NCBI RefSeq assembly: GCF_001592965.1 | Contig: NZ_LRPC01000028.1 | Coordinates: 868,001-932,000 of the forward strand | Direction of reading: 5' to 3' | Source: Roseivirga spongicola | Lineage (GTDB): Bacteria > Bacteroidota > Bacteroidia > Cytophagales > Cyclobacteriaceae | Length of the DNA stretch: 64,000 bases | Part shown: in pieces, positions 26,981 to 36,122 of the stretch | Layout: every line of letters begins with the position of its first letter | How positions within the stretch are numbered: position 1 is the first letter of the stretch | Program-made: the position numbers and the translations under genes | The notes under the pieces: model-generated | What the model saw: only the letters and a program-made list of their open reading frames with translations | Told to the model about the DNA's origin: nothing | Database searches by the model: none

Positions 26981-28699
26981 ATGATAGACCAAGCAATTCA
27001 GGAAAAAGTAGACAAGTGGCTCAACTCAGCCATAGACGATGAAAGCAAAGCAGCCATCAGAAATATGAACGAAAATGAGTTGGCCGACTCATTTTATAAA
27101 GATTTAGAGTTTGGAACAGGTGGTTTGCGCGGTGTAATGGGAGCCGGTTCAAACAGAATGAACAAATATACCGTAGGTATGGCAACTCAGGGCTTGGCCA
27201 ATTACTTAAAGAAGTCTTTTCCTGATGAAGAAATTAATGTAGCTATTGCTCACGATAGTAGAAACAACAGTAGGTTTTTCGCAGAAACAACCGCAGCAGT
27301 TTTCTCGGCAAACAATATTCATGTCTACCTATTTGAAGACCTTCGTCCCACGCCAGAATTGTCTTATGCTATCAGAAAGCTTGGTTGCAAAAGTGGTGTG
27401 GTGCTTACAGCTTCTCACAACCCGAAAGAATACAATGGCTACAAAGCTTATTGGGACGATGGCGCTCAGGTAATTGCTCCGCACGACAAAAATATCATTC
27501 AGGAAGTGCAGGCCATTTCTGGTGTAGAGCAAGTTAAGTTCGAAAAGAACGATGCCAAAATTGAAAGCATTGGCAGAGAAATAGATGAAGCCTATTTGCA
27601 AGAAATCCTGAACCTCACGCTTGCTCCTGAGGTAATTGAAAAGCAACATACCTTAAAAATTGTTTTCTCGCCCATTCATGGTACTGGAATAACACTTATT
27701 CCGGAGGTGTTGAAAAGAAAGGGTTTTGAAAGTGTTACTGTTGTTGAAGAACAGGCTATTCCTGATGGCAATTTTCCAACCGTAGTATACCCTAACCCAG
27801 AAGAAAAGGAAGCCATGAGTTTGGCTCTCAAAAAGGCAGATGAGATTCATGCAGACTTGGTGATGGCAACTGACCCAGATTCTGACCGAGTTGGGATAGC
27901 CGCAAGAAATAAACAGGGTGAATACGAAATATTGAACGGTAACCAGGCTGCCTCTATTCTTATTTACTATTTACTCACCAAATGGAAAGAGAATGGCAAG
28001 TTGAACGGAAAGCAAATGATCATTAAGACCATTGTTACTACCGACTTGTTAGATAAAATGGCTGCTAGCTTTGGAGTAGACTGTCCGAGTACCTTAACGG
28101 GCTTTAAGTTTATTGCTGCGCTAATTAAACAAGAAGAAGGCAAAAAGGAATTTATTGGCGGTGGCGAAGAAAGCTATGGCTACATGATAAGCGATTTTGT
28201 TCGCGACAAAGATGCTATTGCATCGTGTGCCATGTTGGCTGAGATGTGTGCTTGGGCTAAAGACCAAGGCATGACTGTCTTTGAGCTTTTAGCCAAGGTT
28301 TATGAGGAATTTGGCTTTTATCTAGAAGACTTGGTTTCCCTAACCAAAAAGGGCATGAAAGGTGCTGAAGAAATTCAGCAAATGATGACTGATTTTAGAA
28401 CGAATACTCCTCAAACCTTGGCAGGATTGAAAGTGGTAGAACTGCTAGACTATCAATCTTCAAAATCTAAAAACCTAAATTCGGGAGAAGAATCAGATAT
28501 AGACCTTCCAAAGTCTAATGTACTGCAATTCATTTTAGAAGATGGTTCAAAAATCTCTGCTAGACCATCGGGAACAGAGCCTAAAATTAAGTTCTACATC
28601 AGCGTAAATCAGTCTTTAGAATCTAAAGAGCAATACGATGAAGTTAAGAGCACACTTCAAAATAAGATTGGTCAAATTAAAAGTGAATTGGGCTTATGA
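26981..28699 (+). CDS. Phosphosugar mutase (phosphoglucomutase/phosphomannomutase)
   Basis: A 572-residue alpha-D-phosphohexomutase that moves phosphate between C1 and C6 of glucose or mannose. All four motifs are present: the phosphoserine loop LTASHNPKEYNGYKAY, the magnesium loop ATDPDSDRVG, the sugar loop GGGEESYGY and the phosphate-binding SARPSGTEPKIKFY near residue 530. The length fits the bacterial PgcA-type class. Its stop overlaps the next start (ATGA), and murB follows, so the operon connects sugar-phosphate supply with cell-wall precursor synthesis. Confidence 0.93.
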   Translation: MIDQAIQEKVDKWLNSAIDDESKAAIRNMNENELADSFYKDLEFGTGGLRGVMGAGSNRMNKYTVGMATQGLANYLKKSFPDEEINVAIAHDSRNNSRFFAETTAAVFSANNIHVYLFEDLRPTPELSYAIRKLGCKSGVVLTASHNPKEYNGYKAYWDDGAQVIAPHDKNIIQEVQAISGVEQVKFEKNDAKIESIGREIDEAYLQEILNLTLAPEVIEKQHTLKIVFSPIHGTGITLIPEVLKRKGFESVTVVEEQAIPDGNFPTVVYPNPEEKEAMSLALKKADEIHADLVMATDPDSDRVGIAARNKQGEYEILNGNQAASILIYYLLTKWKENGKLNGKQMIIKTIVTTDLLDKMAASFGVDCPSTLTGFKFIAALIKQEEGKKEFIGGGEESYGYMISDFVRDKDAIASCAMLAEMCAWAKDQGMTVFELLAKVYEEFGFYLEDLVSLTKKGMKGAEEIQQMMTDFRTNTPQTLAGLKVVELLDYQSSKSKNLNSGEESDIDLPKSNVLQFILEDGSKISARPSGTEPKIKFYISVNQSLESKEQYDEVKSTLQNKIGQIKSELGL

Positions 28700-29148
28700 G
28701 TAACATTTTAGAGTCACTATCAGCGCTTTATGAGCGAGATCTAGACCTTCTGCTAAATGAGCTAAAGGCGTATAAAAAAGAGGAAAACTTGTGGGTAGTA
28801 ACCGGAGATATCTCTAACTGTGGTGGCAACCTTGTACTTCATCTTTGTGGTAACCTAAGGCACTTTATCGGTGCTATGCTGGGTGGCTCCAGTTACATAC
28901 GACAGAGAGATGATGAGTTTTCACTTAAAGATGTAAAAAAGTCGGAACTGGTAAGCCAGATCAAAGAAACTAAGAAATCTGTTATTGAAACACTCCAAGA
29001 GCTTTCGGAAAACAAGCTAGATGAAGTTTACCCGATTAACGTCTTTGGAAAAGAAATGACAGTGCTATTCTTTTTGCAGCACCTCCATGCTCACTTAAAC
29101 TACCACTTAGGCCAACTGAACTACCACCGCAGACTGCTCGACAAATAA
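28696..29148 (+). CDS. DinB/DUF1572 family protein
   Basis: A 150-residue four-helix-bundle protein of the DinB superfamily, DUF1572 branch. The three metal-ligand histidines are visible: H49 in LVLHLCGNLRHF, and the pair in HLHAHLNYHLGQL near residues 130-137. DinB-like proteins include thiol-transferases using bacillithiol and other thiols; the activity here is unknown. It overlaps the mutase gene by 4 bp and is followed by murB 5 bp later, so the three are clearly co-transcribed. Confidence 0.82.
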   Translation: MSNILESLSALYERDLDLLLNELKAYKKEENLWVVTGDISNCGGNLVLHLCGNLRHFIGAMLGGSSYIRQRDDEFSLKDVKKSELVSQIKETKKSVIETLQELSENKLDEVYPINVFGKEMTVLFFLQHLHAHLNYHLGQLNYHRRLLDK

Positions 29149-29153
29149 ATTCA

Positions 29154-30161
29154 ATGTTTCAACAAAACATAGCGCTAAAGCCATTCAACACATTTGGAAT
29201 TGAAGCAAGTGCCTCACAGTTTTTTGCCTTTCAAGATTTAGACAGTCTTCAACTGGCACTTAAGCATGCTGCTAAGGCTCCGCTCTTAGTTTTAGGTGGA
29301 GGAAGCAATATCTTACTCACCCAAGATTTCGATGGTCTAGTACTCAAAAATGAGTTAAAAGGGATTAAACTGTTGAACGAAACAAATGAGCACTTCTTTA
29401 TTGAAGTTCAGGCAGGAGAAACTTGGCATGAATTCGTGCTTACTGCTATTGCTAACAATTGGGCTGGGGTTGAAAACCTCTCGCTTATTCCGGGCACAAT
29501 GGGTGCAGCGCCAATGCAGAACATTGGTGCTTATGGAGTTGAGATAGAGCAAGTTTTTGACCACTTAAAGGCTGTGGAAATAGCAACAGGTGAGTTGCAT
29601 GAATTCAAGCATTCTGATTGTCAATTTGGCTACAGAGAAAGTGTATTTAAGCGGGAGCTTAAAGCAAAATTCATTATTACTTCTGTTACGCTTAGACTCA
29701 ATAAAACTCCTGATTTCAATACCTCATATGGGGCAATTCAAGAAACCCTTGATACAATGGAGGTTAATGACTTAAGCATTAAATCTATCTCTGATGCTGT
29801 CATTAATATCCGCCAGAGCAAGCTACCAGACCCTAAAGAAATAGGCAACGCAGGTAGCTTTTTCAAAAACCCCACCATAGACAAGCTAGACTATGAAGGT
29901 CTTAAGGCTGAATTCCCTTCTATACCTGGTTATCAATTACCAGATAATAAGGTCAAAGTTCCTGCTGCCTGGCTTATTGAACAAACTGGCTGGAAAGGCA
30001 AGACTTTCGATAATATTGGAGTGCATAAAAAACAACCTTTGGTACTAGTCAATTATGGAGGTGGCCAAGGTGCAAAAATTAGAGATTTAGCTTTCGAAAT
30101 ATTGGATTCAGTGAGTACCAAATTCGGTATTGAACTACATCCTGAGGTAAATATTATTTAA
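29154..30161 (+). CDS. murB: UDP-N-acetylenolpyruvoylglucosamine reductase
   Basis: A 335-residue flavoenzyme that reduces enolpyruvyl-UDP-GlcNAc to UDP-MurNAc in peptidoglycan synthesis. The FAD domain has LVLGGGSNILLT, ENLSLIPGTMGAAPMQNIGAYG is the FAD pyrophosphate loop, YRESVF carries the catalytic arginine and GNAGSFFKNP the catalytic serine. The C-terminal HPEVNII supplies the final glutamate of type I MurB. The length also fits type I. It is the last gene of the mutase-DinB-murB operon. Confidence 0.96.
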   Translation: MFQQNIALKPFNTFGIEASASQFFAFQDLDSLQLALKHAAKAPLLVLGGGSNILLTQDFDGLVLKNELKGIKLLNETNEHFFIEVQAGETWHEFVLTAIANNWAGVENLSLIPGTMGAAPMQNIGAYGVEIEQVFDHLKAVEIATGELHEFKHSDCQFGYRESVFKRELKAKFIITSVTLRLNKTPDFNTSYGAIQETLDTMEVNDLSIKSISDAVINIRQSKLPDPKEIGNAGSFFKNPTIDKLDYEGLKAEFPSIPGYQLPDNKVKVPAAWLIEQTGWKGKTFDNIGVHKKQPLVLVNYGGGQGAKIRDLAFEILDSVSTKFGIELHPEVNII

Positions 30162-30244
30162 GGGTAAAACCTCTTTTTATACTTTTTTTGTTTCGGCTAG
30201 GCTTTTCAATTGAAAGCAGTAAATTCACGCCTGCTTTTTCAATC

Positions 30245-31486
30245 ATGAGCAAAAGAACTCCCGCCCTCGGCTTTATATTCATAACTGTTCTGATAGACGT
30301 TATCGGTCTAGGATTAGTCATACCCATTTTTCCTGAGCTCTTAAGTCAGCTAGGAAATATGACTTATGGTGAAGCTTCATTAACAGGAACGCAGCTTGTA
30401 ACGGCTTATGCTATAATGCAGTTCATTTGCGCTCCTATATTAGGTGGTTTAAGTGATAAATACGGAAGACGACTCGTGCTTCTTATTGCCTTACTAGGCT
30501 TGGCAATAGACTATCTGTTTCTAGCCCTTGCTCCTACAATTACTCTATTATTTGTAGGCAGAATCATTGCTGGAATCTGCGGAGCTAGTTTTACAACGGC
30601 CTCTGCTTACATAGCCGATGTAAGTCCTCCAGAAAAGCGTGCGAAGAACTTCGGAATGATTGGTGCTGCATTCGCACTCGGTTTTATCATAGGCCCAGCT
30701 TTAGGCGGTCTTTTAGGGTCTGTCAGTTTGAGGTTTCCATTCTTTATTTCCGCAGGTTTAACCATGCTCAATTTCATTTATGGGCTATTCTTTTTACCAG
30801 AATCGTTACCTAAAGAAAACAGAAGAGAGTTTAGCTGGAAGCGTGCAAATCCTGTAGGTTCGTTAAAACAGCTTCAAAAGAATCCTATTATTATTGGCTT
30901 AGCTGTTGCCTTGTTTTTCTTGTATTTAGCCAGTCACTCGGTGCAATCTCAATGGTCTTATTTTGGAGCAGAAATGTTTGGTTGGGCGTCCAAAGAAATT
31001 GGCATCTCTCTAACTGTAATTGGAATAATGGTGGCCATTGTTCAAGGTGGCCTTATCGGAGTTGTCAGTAAGAAACTTGGCAACAAAAAAACTATCTATT
31101 TAGGCCTTTTCTTTAACCTTGCCGGTCTTATTCTATTCTCTATAACCACCAGCGAAACCATGCTATACTCCTTTCTGGGAGTTTATGTTTTAGGAGGTTT
31201 AGCCGGGCCAACACTTCAGGCATTAATGTCATCTCAGGTGCCAAACAGTGAACAAGGAGAGCTTCAGGGCGGTCTCACCAGCTTAATGAGCTTATCTTCC
31301 ATATTTGGCCCAATTATGATGGGCTTTACATTCAAAACATTTACAGTTGGTGACAACTATTTTCCTGGAGCTCCTTTTGCCTTAGGAGCATTCTTTTCAT
31401 TGATATGCCTCGTTTTAAGCTACAGAACTTTGAGAAAGGTTAAGGAAACTAAAACGGAAGCAGAGTCCATTCCTGCTCAGGCCTAA
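30245..31486 (+). CDS. MFS transporter, TetA/Bcr-like drug:proton antiporter
   Basis: A 413-residue, 12-helix inner-membrane exporter. The ATG at 30245 (MSKRTPALGFIFITVLIDVIGLGLVIPIFPEL) is used because this is the usual N-terminus; a longer frame has a non-helical, unlikely extension. The MFS motif A GGLSDKYGRRLVLL and motif C GFIIGPALGGLLG are clear, and the family profile is TetA-like multidrug or tetracycline efflux. The tail after helix 12 is short and charged. It lies about 80 bp after murB and may have its own promoter. The substrate is unknown. Confidence 0.88.
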   Translation: MSKRTPALGFIFITVLIDVIGLGLVIPIFPELLSQLGNMTYGEASLTGTQLVTAYAIMQFICAPILGGLSDKYGRRLVLLIALLGLAIDYLFLALAPTITLLFVGRIIAGICGASFTTASAYIADVSPPEKRAKNFGMIGAAFALGFIIGPALGGLLGSVSLRFPFFISAGLTMLNFIYGLFFLPESLPKENRREFSWKRANPVGSLKQLQKNPIIIGLAVALFFLYLASHSVQSQWSYFGAEMFGWASKEIGISLTVIGIMVAIVQGGLIGVVSKKLGNKKTIYLGLFFNLAGLILFSITTSETMLYSFLGVYVLGGLAGPTLQALMSSQVPNSEQGELQGGLTSLMSLSSIFGPIMMGFTFKTFTVGDNYFPGAPFALGAFFSLICLVLSYRTLRKVKETKTEAESIPAQA

Positions 31487-31518
31487 ACCATTCAGGTAGG
31501 CTGTAGTTAATTCTTTTG

Positions 31519-31526
31519 TACATTTG
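31519..31526 (+). promoter_or_regulatory. Candidate -7 element of the amidinotransferase gene
   Basis: TACATTTG matches TAnnTTTG, 21 bp before the proposed TTG start. Confidence 0.35.
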
Positions 31527-31547
31527 ACCTTTTAAAAAGCACAAGAA

Positions 31548-32420
31548 TTGAATTACCTACCATTAAATATCACCTCAGAAACTAATAAGCTAAAAACTGT
31601 TATTCTCGGAACTGGTACCGATCAGGGTAAACCTTACGAGATTAACCCAGTGGCTAAAATGCACAAACAGCAAGGCACCTACCCTACTCCTGAAGATATT
31701 CAGGAAGAAATTGCCGGTGCCAAGAAAACACTGGAGGCTTTAGGTGTTAAGGTAATTCAGCCCACAAATCTTAGTGCTAAAAAACAGATTTTCACCAGAG
31801 ACATTGGCTTTGTAATTGACAATAAGTTTGTGATTGCCAATATGAAGGAACCTTTGAGACAAGGTGAGATTGAGGGAATTGCTTTTGTACTTGAACAGAT
31901 GAACCCTGATGATGTCATTCGTATCCCTGAGGGTGCCACCATTGAAGGCGGAGATGTGCTAGTACATGGTGAACATGTCTTTGTAGGCATCAGCAAAAGA
32001 ACCAACCAAAAAGGCTTCGATTACTTAAAAGCACAGTTTCCGAATAAGAAGTTTCATGCTTTAGAGCTTGTAGTAAGTGACGATCCTGCAGTAAACATTC
32101 TTCATTTAGACTGCGCCTTTCAACCTGTTGGAAGTGGCTTTGCCATATTTCATGAAGAAGGCTTTGTGAATAAACCTGAAATCATCTTTGAGGTATTTGG
32201 AGAAGAGAACCTTATACCGGTTAGTCAAGCTGAGAAAAATCAAATGTTTCCTAACATCTTCTCTGTAGGGCCAAATGATGTATTGATAGAACGCAACTTT
32301 TCCAGACTCATTCAAGAGTTAGAGAAAAGAGGCATCACTTGTCACCCCGTAAAGTATAGCGAAACCTCTAAACTTAGTGGCCTGCTCCGCTGCTCAACCT
32401 TACCATTGATCAGAGACTAA
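31548..32420 (+). CDS. Amidinotransferase/dimethylarginine dimethylaminohydrolase-like protein
   Basis: A 290-residue protein of the guanidino-modifying (pentein) superfamily, acting on arginine or methylated arginine. The catalytic triad is visible: the glutamate/aspartate pair in TIEGGDVLVHG, the histidine in NILHLDCAF near residue 186, and the nucleophile in LLRCSTLPL (C282) near the C-terminus; TRDIGFVI supplies a substrate aspartate. The proposed start is TTG, with no better in-frame codon before NYLPLN. Likely products are citrulline and an amine; the exact substrate is unproven. Confidence 0.85.
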   Translation: MNYLPLNITSETNKLKTVILGTGTDQGKPYEINPVAKMHKQQGTYPTPEDIQEEIAGAKKTLEALGVKVIQPTNLSAKKQIFTRDIGFVIDNKFVIANMKEPLRQGEIEGIAFVLEQMNPDDVIRIPEGATIEGGDVLVHGEHVFVGISKRTNQKGFDYLKAQFPNKKFHALELVVSDDPAVNILHLDCAFQPVGSGFAIFHEEGFVNKPEIIFEVFGEENLIPVSQAEKNQMFPNIFSVGPNDVLIERNFSRLIQELEKRGITCHPVKYSETSKLSGLLRCSTLPLIRD

Positions 32421-32877
32421 GTATGATATAATGTCTTAGCACTTTGTGATCTAACTTGCTTCGCTGAGTAAAGACTAGTAAACTATCTTAGATAGGGGAA
32501 AACCCACTCATTTCGAGATGCTGACTTTATGTATTTCTTGATGAGTCCTGCTACTGATTTTTTCTACCTGAGGCTGAACCTTTTTCTGAAGCTTTGCTGT
32601 TCGTCATTCGGCAGACACAATCCTGCAACTGTGTCAATTTGAAGCGCGTTTCTGCTTTAGATGTTAAAAAGCGTGCGAGAGTTGCTAATAAGGTCATCCA
32701 GAAAACCTGAATAAAAACCGCTCGTAAGAAAATGCAGAAAAAACAGGAATTATTGCTCTTTGAAATAGATTTTCGCGTCAATAAATGCGTTAGATAAAAA
32801 ATAAATGAAATAACCAGAGTTTGTTTAGCGACCCTCGTTTTTAATTTAATAGTTGAATACAGGAATGACTCTGTAAC
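32421..32877. other. Gene-poor gap of about 457 bp
   Basis: Region between the amidinotransferase stop and the shared terminator. A 76-codon minus-strand frame (32551-32781) has no motif or conserved look. The segment 32570-32740 appears richer in G+C than its surroundings and could be decayed foreign DNA. No tRNA or strong repeat is seen. Confidence 0.4.
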
Positions 32878-32905
32878 AAAAAAGGGCTCTCTCGAGCCCT
32901 TTTTT
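32878..32905. terminator. Strong bidirectional terminator
   Basis: A perfect 12-bp stem, AAAAAAGGGCTC and GAGCCCTTTTTT with a TCTC loop, 20 bp beyond the stop of the OmpA-family gene. Confidence 0.92.
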
Positions 32906-32925
32906 AATTATCAACACCTTATCAT

Positions 32926-34977
32926 CTAATAGTCTACCCTATTATTATTTTCATCAATAAAATAAAGCTCAACGCGTCTGTTGAATGCCCTACCCTGAAC
33001 GGTTCTGTTGGTAGCAATAGGAATATCTTCACTAAACGTTTTGGTTGCTAGCTGGCTAGGATTCACCCCTTTATTCACCAAGTAATTATAAACCTCTGTA
33101 TATCTTCTTTCTCCTAAGGCTACGTTGTACGGATTAGTACCGTAAGCATCTGTGTGGCCTGCTACCATCACTCTTAGGTCTCTTCTTCTCTTCAATAGCT
33201 CTGCTGCCTCGTCCAGCCTTTCAAAGAACTCTGACTTCACATTATGCTTATCGAAATCGAAGAATACATTTGGCAACTCTATGGTCTCAGGAGTAACTGC
33301 TGGCACTACTGCTGCTTTCTTCTCTTCTACCACAGGGACCTCTTCAACAGGACTCTCTTCTTCCACTTCAGGCCCTGGCTCTACTTCTGCCACAGCAACA
33401 ATACCTTCGGTAGAAACCTCTTCTACTGGCACGTTGGTAGGGTCTAAGTCAAAACTGTTGATCATTTTAACGTAGATGTCCTTCTCCACCTTATCGCAAC
33501 CAATGTAGAAATCTTGCTCTATATCGAACTCATCTCTAAATAACACTCTAATGGCATGAGTTTTCTCATAAACTACCTCATCGTCTTTAGAAACGGTAAG
33601 TGTGAAATCTCGCTCAATCGGCATGGTCATTTTATATACGCCAAACTCATTGGTAGTTGTCGTCAGTTCTTCTCCGTCTTCAGTAGTCACTTTCACCTCT
33701 GCAAAAGCCACTGGAGTTTCGTTATCACAGTCTAGCAACTTGCCCTGAAGCTGAGACTTGTTGAACATAATGATTCTGTAAATATCAACCTGTCCGTAAC
33801 CATCAGGACGGCTAGAAGACAGATAGGCATTCTTTCCATAAAGCGTAAAGAATGTGTCATCGTTTGGCAGGTTAATAGGAGCTCCCATATTCTCAGGCTC
33901 AGAGAATTTACCTGTTGCACTATCTATACGAGTCATGAAAATATCATAACCTCCCATTGAATCGTGCCCTTGAGAAGAGAAATAAAGCGTGCCATCGCCT
34001 GCCACAAACGGAGCATCTTCTCTTTCTGGAGTATTCAATTCTTCAATAAAGTAAGGCTTGCTCCATTTACCTGTAGCGTCTTTATGGACAATGTATAGGT
34101 CGGAGTTCTCTTCATCGTTCCCAAAACTTGAGGCATAAATCATTGAGTTGCCATTGTTATAAAGGAAGGCGTGAGAGTCCCACTTATTGGTATTAATTGG
34201 CAAAGCTTCTCTTTTTCCCCACTTTCCGTTAGGGTCTCTATATGAGATGTACAGGTCTTCGTCATAAAAAGTTAGAAGAGTGCTATCTCCATTGGTCAAC
34301 TGAACCGGAGCCTCATTGGCATCGGTTGCCGAAAAACCATCTAGTGGTCTGTCTTTCTTCCACTTGTCCAAATCATCCATCTCGGCAGTCATTACCATTT
34401 CGTAGTTTTCACCATCATCGGCAATTTTACCAAGTCCTTGTCTTCTGGCAGTAAAGTAAATACCCATTTGGTTATCCGTTACCACCTGAGAGTATTCGTT
34501 ACCTTCCGTATTTACGTTTGGCCCAAGGTTTTTAATAATAATATCTTTCGGGTTAGACAGATACTTTCTGGCGTTCTGAATTTTATTGAAAAGTGTATAC
34601 CAATCGGCCTGATCTTGCTCTTCTAAGCTGCTCGGATTCAATCTGCGCAGTGTTCTTTCAGCGTCATCAACGCGCTCTGCAACCAAGTATGCTTCAGCAT
34701 AAGGAATCCAGTAATAAGGAAGCTCTTCAGCAAATGGTGCCGACTGTTGAAACAGCTCAAAGGCTTTATCCATTCTATAGCGTTTTGTGTGGCAGATAGC
34801 TGCCAACCACATAGCTTCATGATTTTTCTTCTTCTTTGATAGAATTGGTTCCAATTCTTCAAGCGCCACTTCCCAGTCTTCTTCGGCCATGGCACCATAA
34901 ACTTTATTCAAGTTTTGGGCGAATGCCGTAGAGGCTACTAAACTGAGAATGAACAGAACGATTAGTGATCTCTTCAT
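32926..34977 (-). CDS. OmpA-family outer-membrane protein with TPR, beta-propeller and CRD domains (PorE-type architecture)
   Basis: A 683-residue envelope protein. Order of parts: signal peptide (residues 1-20), TPR-like helices (about 25-130), PD40-type beta-propeller repeats (about 165-410, with TLYFSSQGHDSMGGYDIF and AYLSSSRPDGYGQVDIYRI), a carboxypeptidase-like regulatory domain (about 415-500), a proline/glutamate-rich linker (about 530-570), and a C-terminal OmpA peptidoglycan-binding domain (NVFFDFDKHNVKSEF ... VAGHTDAYGTNPYNVALGERR). This order matches PorE of the T9SS, which anchors the machine to peptidoglycan. Several paralogues exist in Bacteroidota, so the PorE role is inferred. 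Confidence 0.85.
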   Translation of the reverse strand: MKRSLIVLFILSLVASTAFAQNLNKVYGAMAEEDWEVALEELEPILSKKKKNHEAMWLAAICHTKRYRMDKAFELFQQSAPFAEELPYYWIPYAEAYLVAERVDDAERTLRRLNPSSLEEQDQADWYTLFNKIQNARKYLSNPKDIIIKNLGPNVNTEGNEYSQVVTDNQMGIYFTARRQGLGKIADDGENYEMVMTAEMDDLDKWKKDRPLDGFSATDANEAPVQLTNGDSTLLTFYDEDLYISYRDPNGKWGKREALPINTNKWDSHAFLYNNGNSMIYASSFGNDEENSDLYIVHKDATGKWSKPYFIEELNTPEREDAPFVAGDGTLYFSSQGHDSMGGYDIFMTRIDSATGKFSEPENMGAPINLPNDDTFFTLYGKNAYLSSSRPDGYGQVDIYRIIMFNKSQLQGKLLDCDNETPVAFAEVKVTTEDGEELTTTTNEFGVYKMTMPIERDFTLTVSKDDEVVYEKTHAIRVLFRDEFDIEQDFYIGCDKVEKDIYVKMINSFDLDPTNVPVEEVSTEGIVAVAEVEPGPEVEEESPVEEVPVVEEKKAAVVPAVTPETIELPNVFFDFDKHNVKSEFFERLDEAAELLKRRRDLRVMVAGHTDAYGTNPYNVALGERRYTEVYNYLVNKGVNPSQLATKTFSEDIPIATNRTVQGRAFNRRVELYFIDENNNRVDY

Positions 34978-35105
34978 AGTTTGTCTGATTGATGATTCTA
35001 ATAAAAGTTGACAGGCTAGTCGTCAGTATCGATGGTTGTTGAGGAGGGTGTTCCGCGAACACAGCTTAAAGATATCAAAAAACTAAGATTCTACACTTAG
35101 TCACC

Positions 35106-36059
35106 TCAAAAATGTAGTTGGCACCTACCTTTAAAACCAAGTACCATGTTACTATTCTCAGATAATTTTTCACTGCTGTAAAACACCACTAATTTGCGAC
35201 CTGAGTATCTAGCACGATTGAGATAAACACCTCCCATAAAGGTGCTGCTGCTCACTGTTACCTCGAATTTATTTTCTTCTAATTGAGGGGTTAAATCTTC
35301 TGCCCGAATAAAGTGCTTTTGACCATCTAAGCTTATCTCGTTTACTCTTCCAAAAAATTGTGCAACCTCTAAAGTCTTCGGCTGCTTGTAGACTGTTTCG
35401 TTGTCTCCAATCTGAACAAGCCTACCCTCTTCAACATATGCTATGCGATCGGCTATGAGCAATGCATCTCTGGTATCATGACTAACCAGGATTAAAGACA
35501 AGCGCTCTTTCTTTACAATCTCGGTAAGCTCCAATAGCAAGTCCTCTTTAATAATAGGGTCTAAATTGCTAAAGGGCTCATCCATCAGTAATAACTTAGG
35601 ATCATCGGCCAAAGCCCGGGCCAAAGAAAGCCTCTGCTGCTGACCACCAGAAAGCTCATGGGGCATTTTCTCTGCTAAAGTGCTCAACCCGCAAGTATCT
35701 AGGAGTTCTTCGCATCTTTCGGCCTGATATTCCTTATTGAAATGAAGTAGTTTATACTTTACATTTTCAGCAACTGTCATGTTTGGTTTTACCTGAAAGT
35801 CTTGAAAAACCATCTTTATCTTATCGTGACCCGCTATTAGCTGTTCCTCGGGATTCTTAAGCGGTTTTCCATCAAACTCTACCACCCCAGCATCTGGTTT
35901 CATCAATCCTGCTAGCATTCTCAGCAGAGTACTTTTACCAGAACCACTTTTACCAACTACAGCCAACACCTCGCACTCCTTTAAGGAGAATGAAATATCT
36001 ACAACAGCACTTAAGCTTTCTCCTGAGTATTTTTTATGAAGGTTTTTGACTTTCAGCAT
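35106..36059 (-). CDS. Orphan ABC transporter ATP-binding protein with C-terminal extension
   Basis: A 317-residue ATPase of the importer type. Walker A GKSGSGKST (near residue 36), Q-loop MVFQDF, signature LSGGQQQRLSLARAL, Walker B LLLMDEP and the H-loop SHD are intact. The residues after about 230 form a small beta-rich, TOBE-like domain of the PotA/FbpC type. The ATG at 36059 is preferred over one three codons upstream. No permease or binding protein lies nearby, so its membrane partners must be encoded elsewhere. The substrate cannot be inferred. Confidence 0.85.
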   Translation of the reverse strand: MLKVKNLHKKYSGESLSAVVDISFSLKECEVLAVVGKSGSGKSTLLRMLAGLMKPDAGVVEFDGKPLKNPEEQLIAGHDKIKMVFQDFQVKPNMTVAENVKYKLLHFNKEYQAERCEELLDTCGLSTLAEKMPHELSGGQQQRLSLARALADDPKLLLMDEPFSNLDPIIKEDLLLELTEIVKKERLSLILVSHDTRDALLIADRIAYVEEGRLVQIGDNETVYKQPKTLEVAQFFGRVNEISLDGQKHFIRAEDLTPQLEENKFEVTVSSSTFMGGVYLNRARYSGRKLVVFYSSEKLSENSNMVLGFKGRCQLHF

Positions 36060-36072
36060 AAACTGCAAAAAT

Positions 36073-36112
36073 AAAAGGCTGCTTTCTTTTAATTGAAAAC
36101 AGCCTTTTATAA
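36073..36112 (-). terminator. Terminator of the sorbosone dehydrogenase-like gene
   Basis: AAAAGGCTG (36073-36081) pairs with CAGCCTTTT (36100-36108); on the minus strand it ends in a TTTTATTTTT run. Confidence 0.8.
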
Positions 36113-36122
36113 TCTTAAAGGA

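Noticed and set aside
32551-32781. A 76-codon minus-strand frame downstream of the amidinotransferase gene
   Set aside because: No recognised family and poor protein-like composition; treated as chance or decayed sequence.
33152-33475. A 107-codon plus-strand frame rich in serine and threonine
   Set aside because: It is antisense to the proline/glutamate-rich linker of the OmpA-family gene and is a shadow of that composition.
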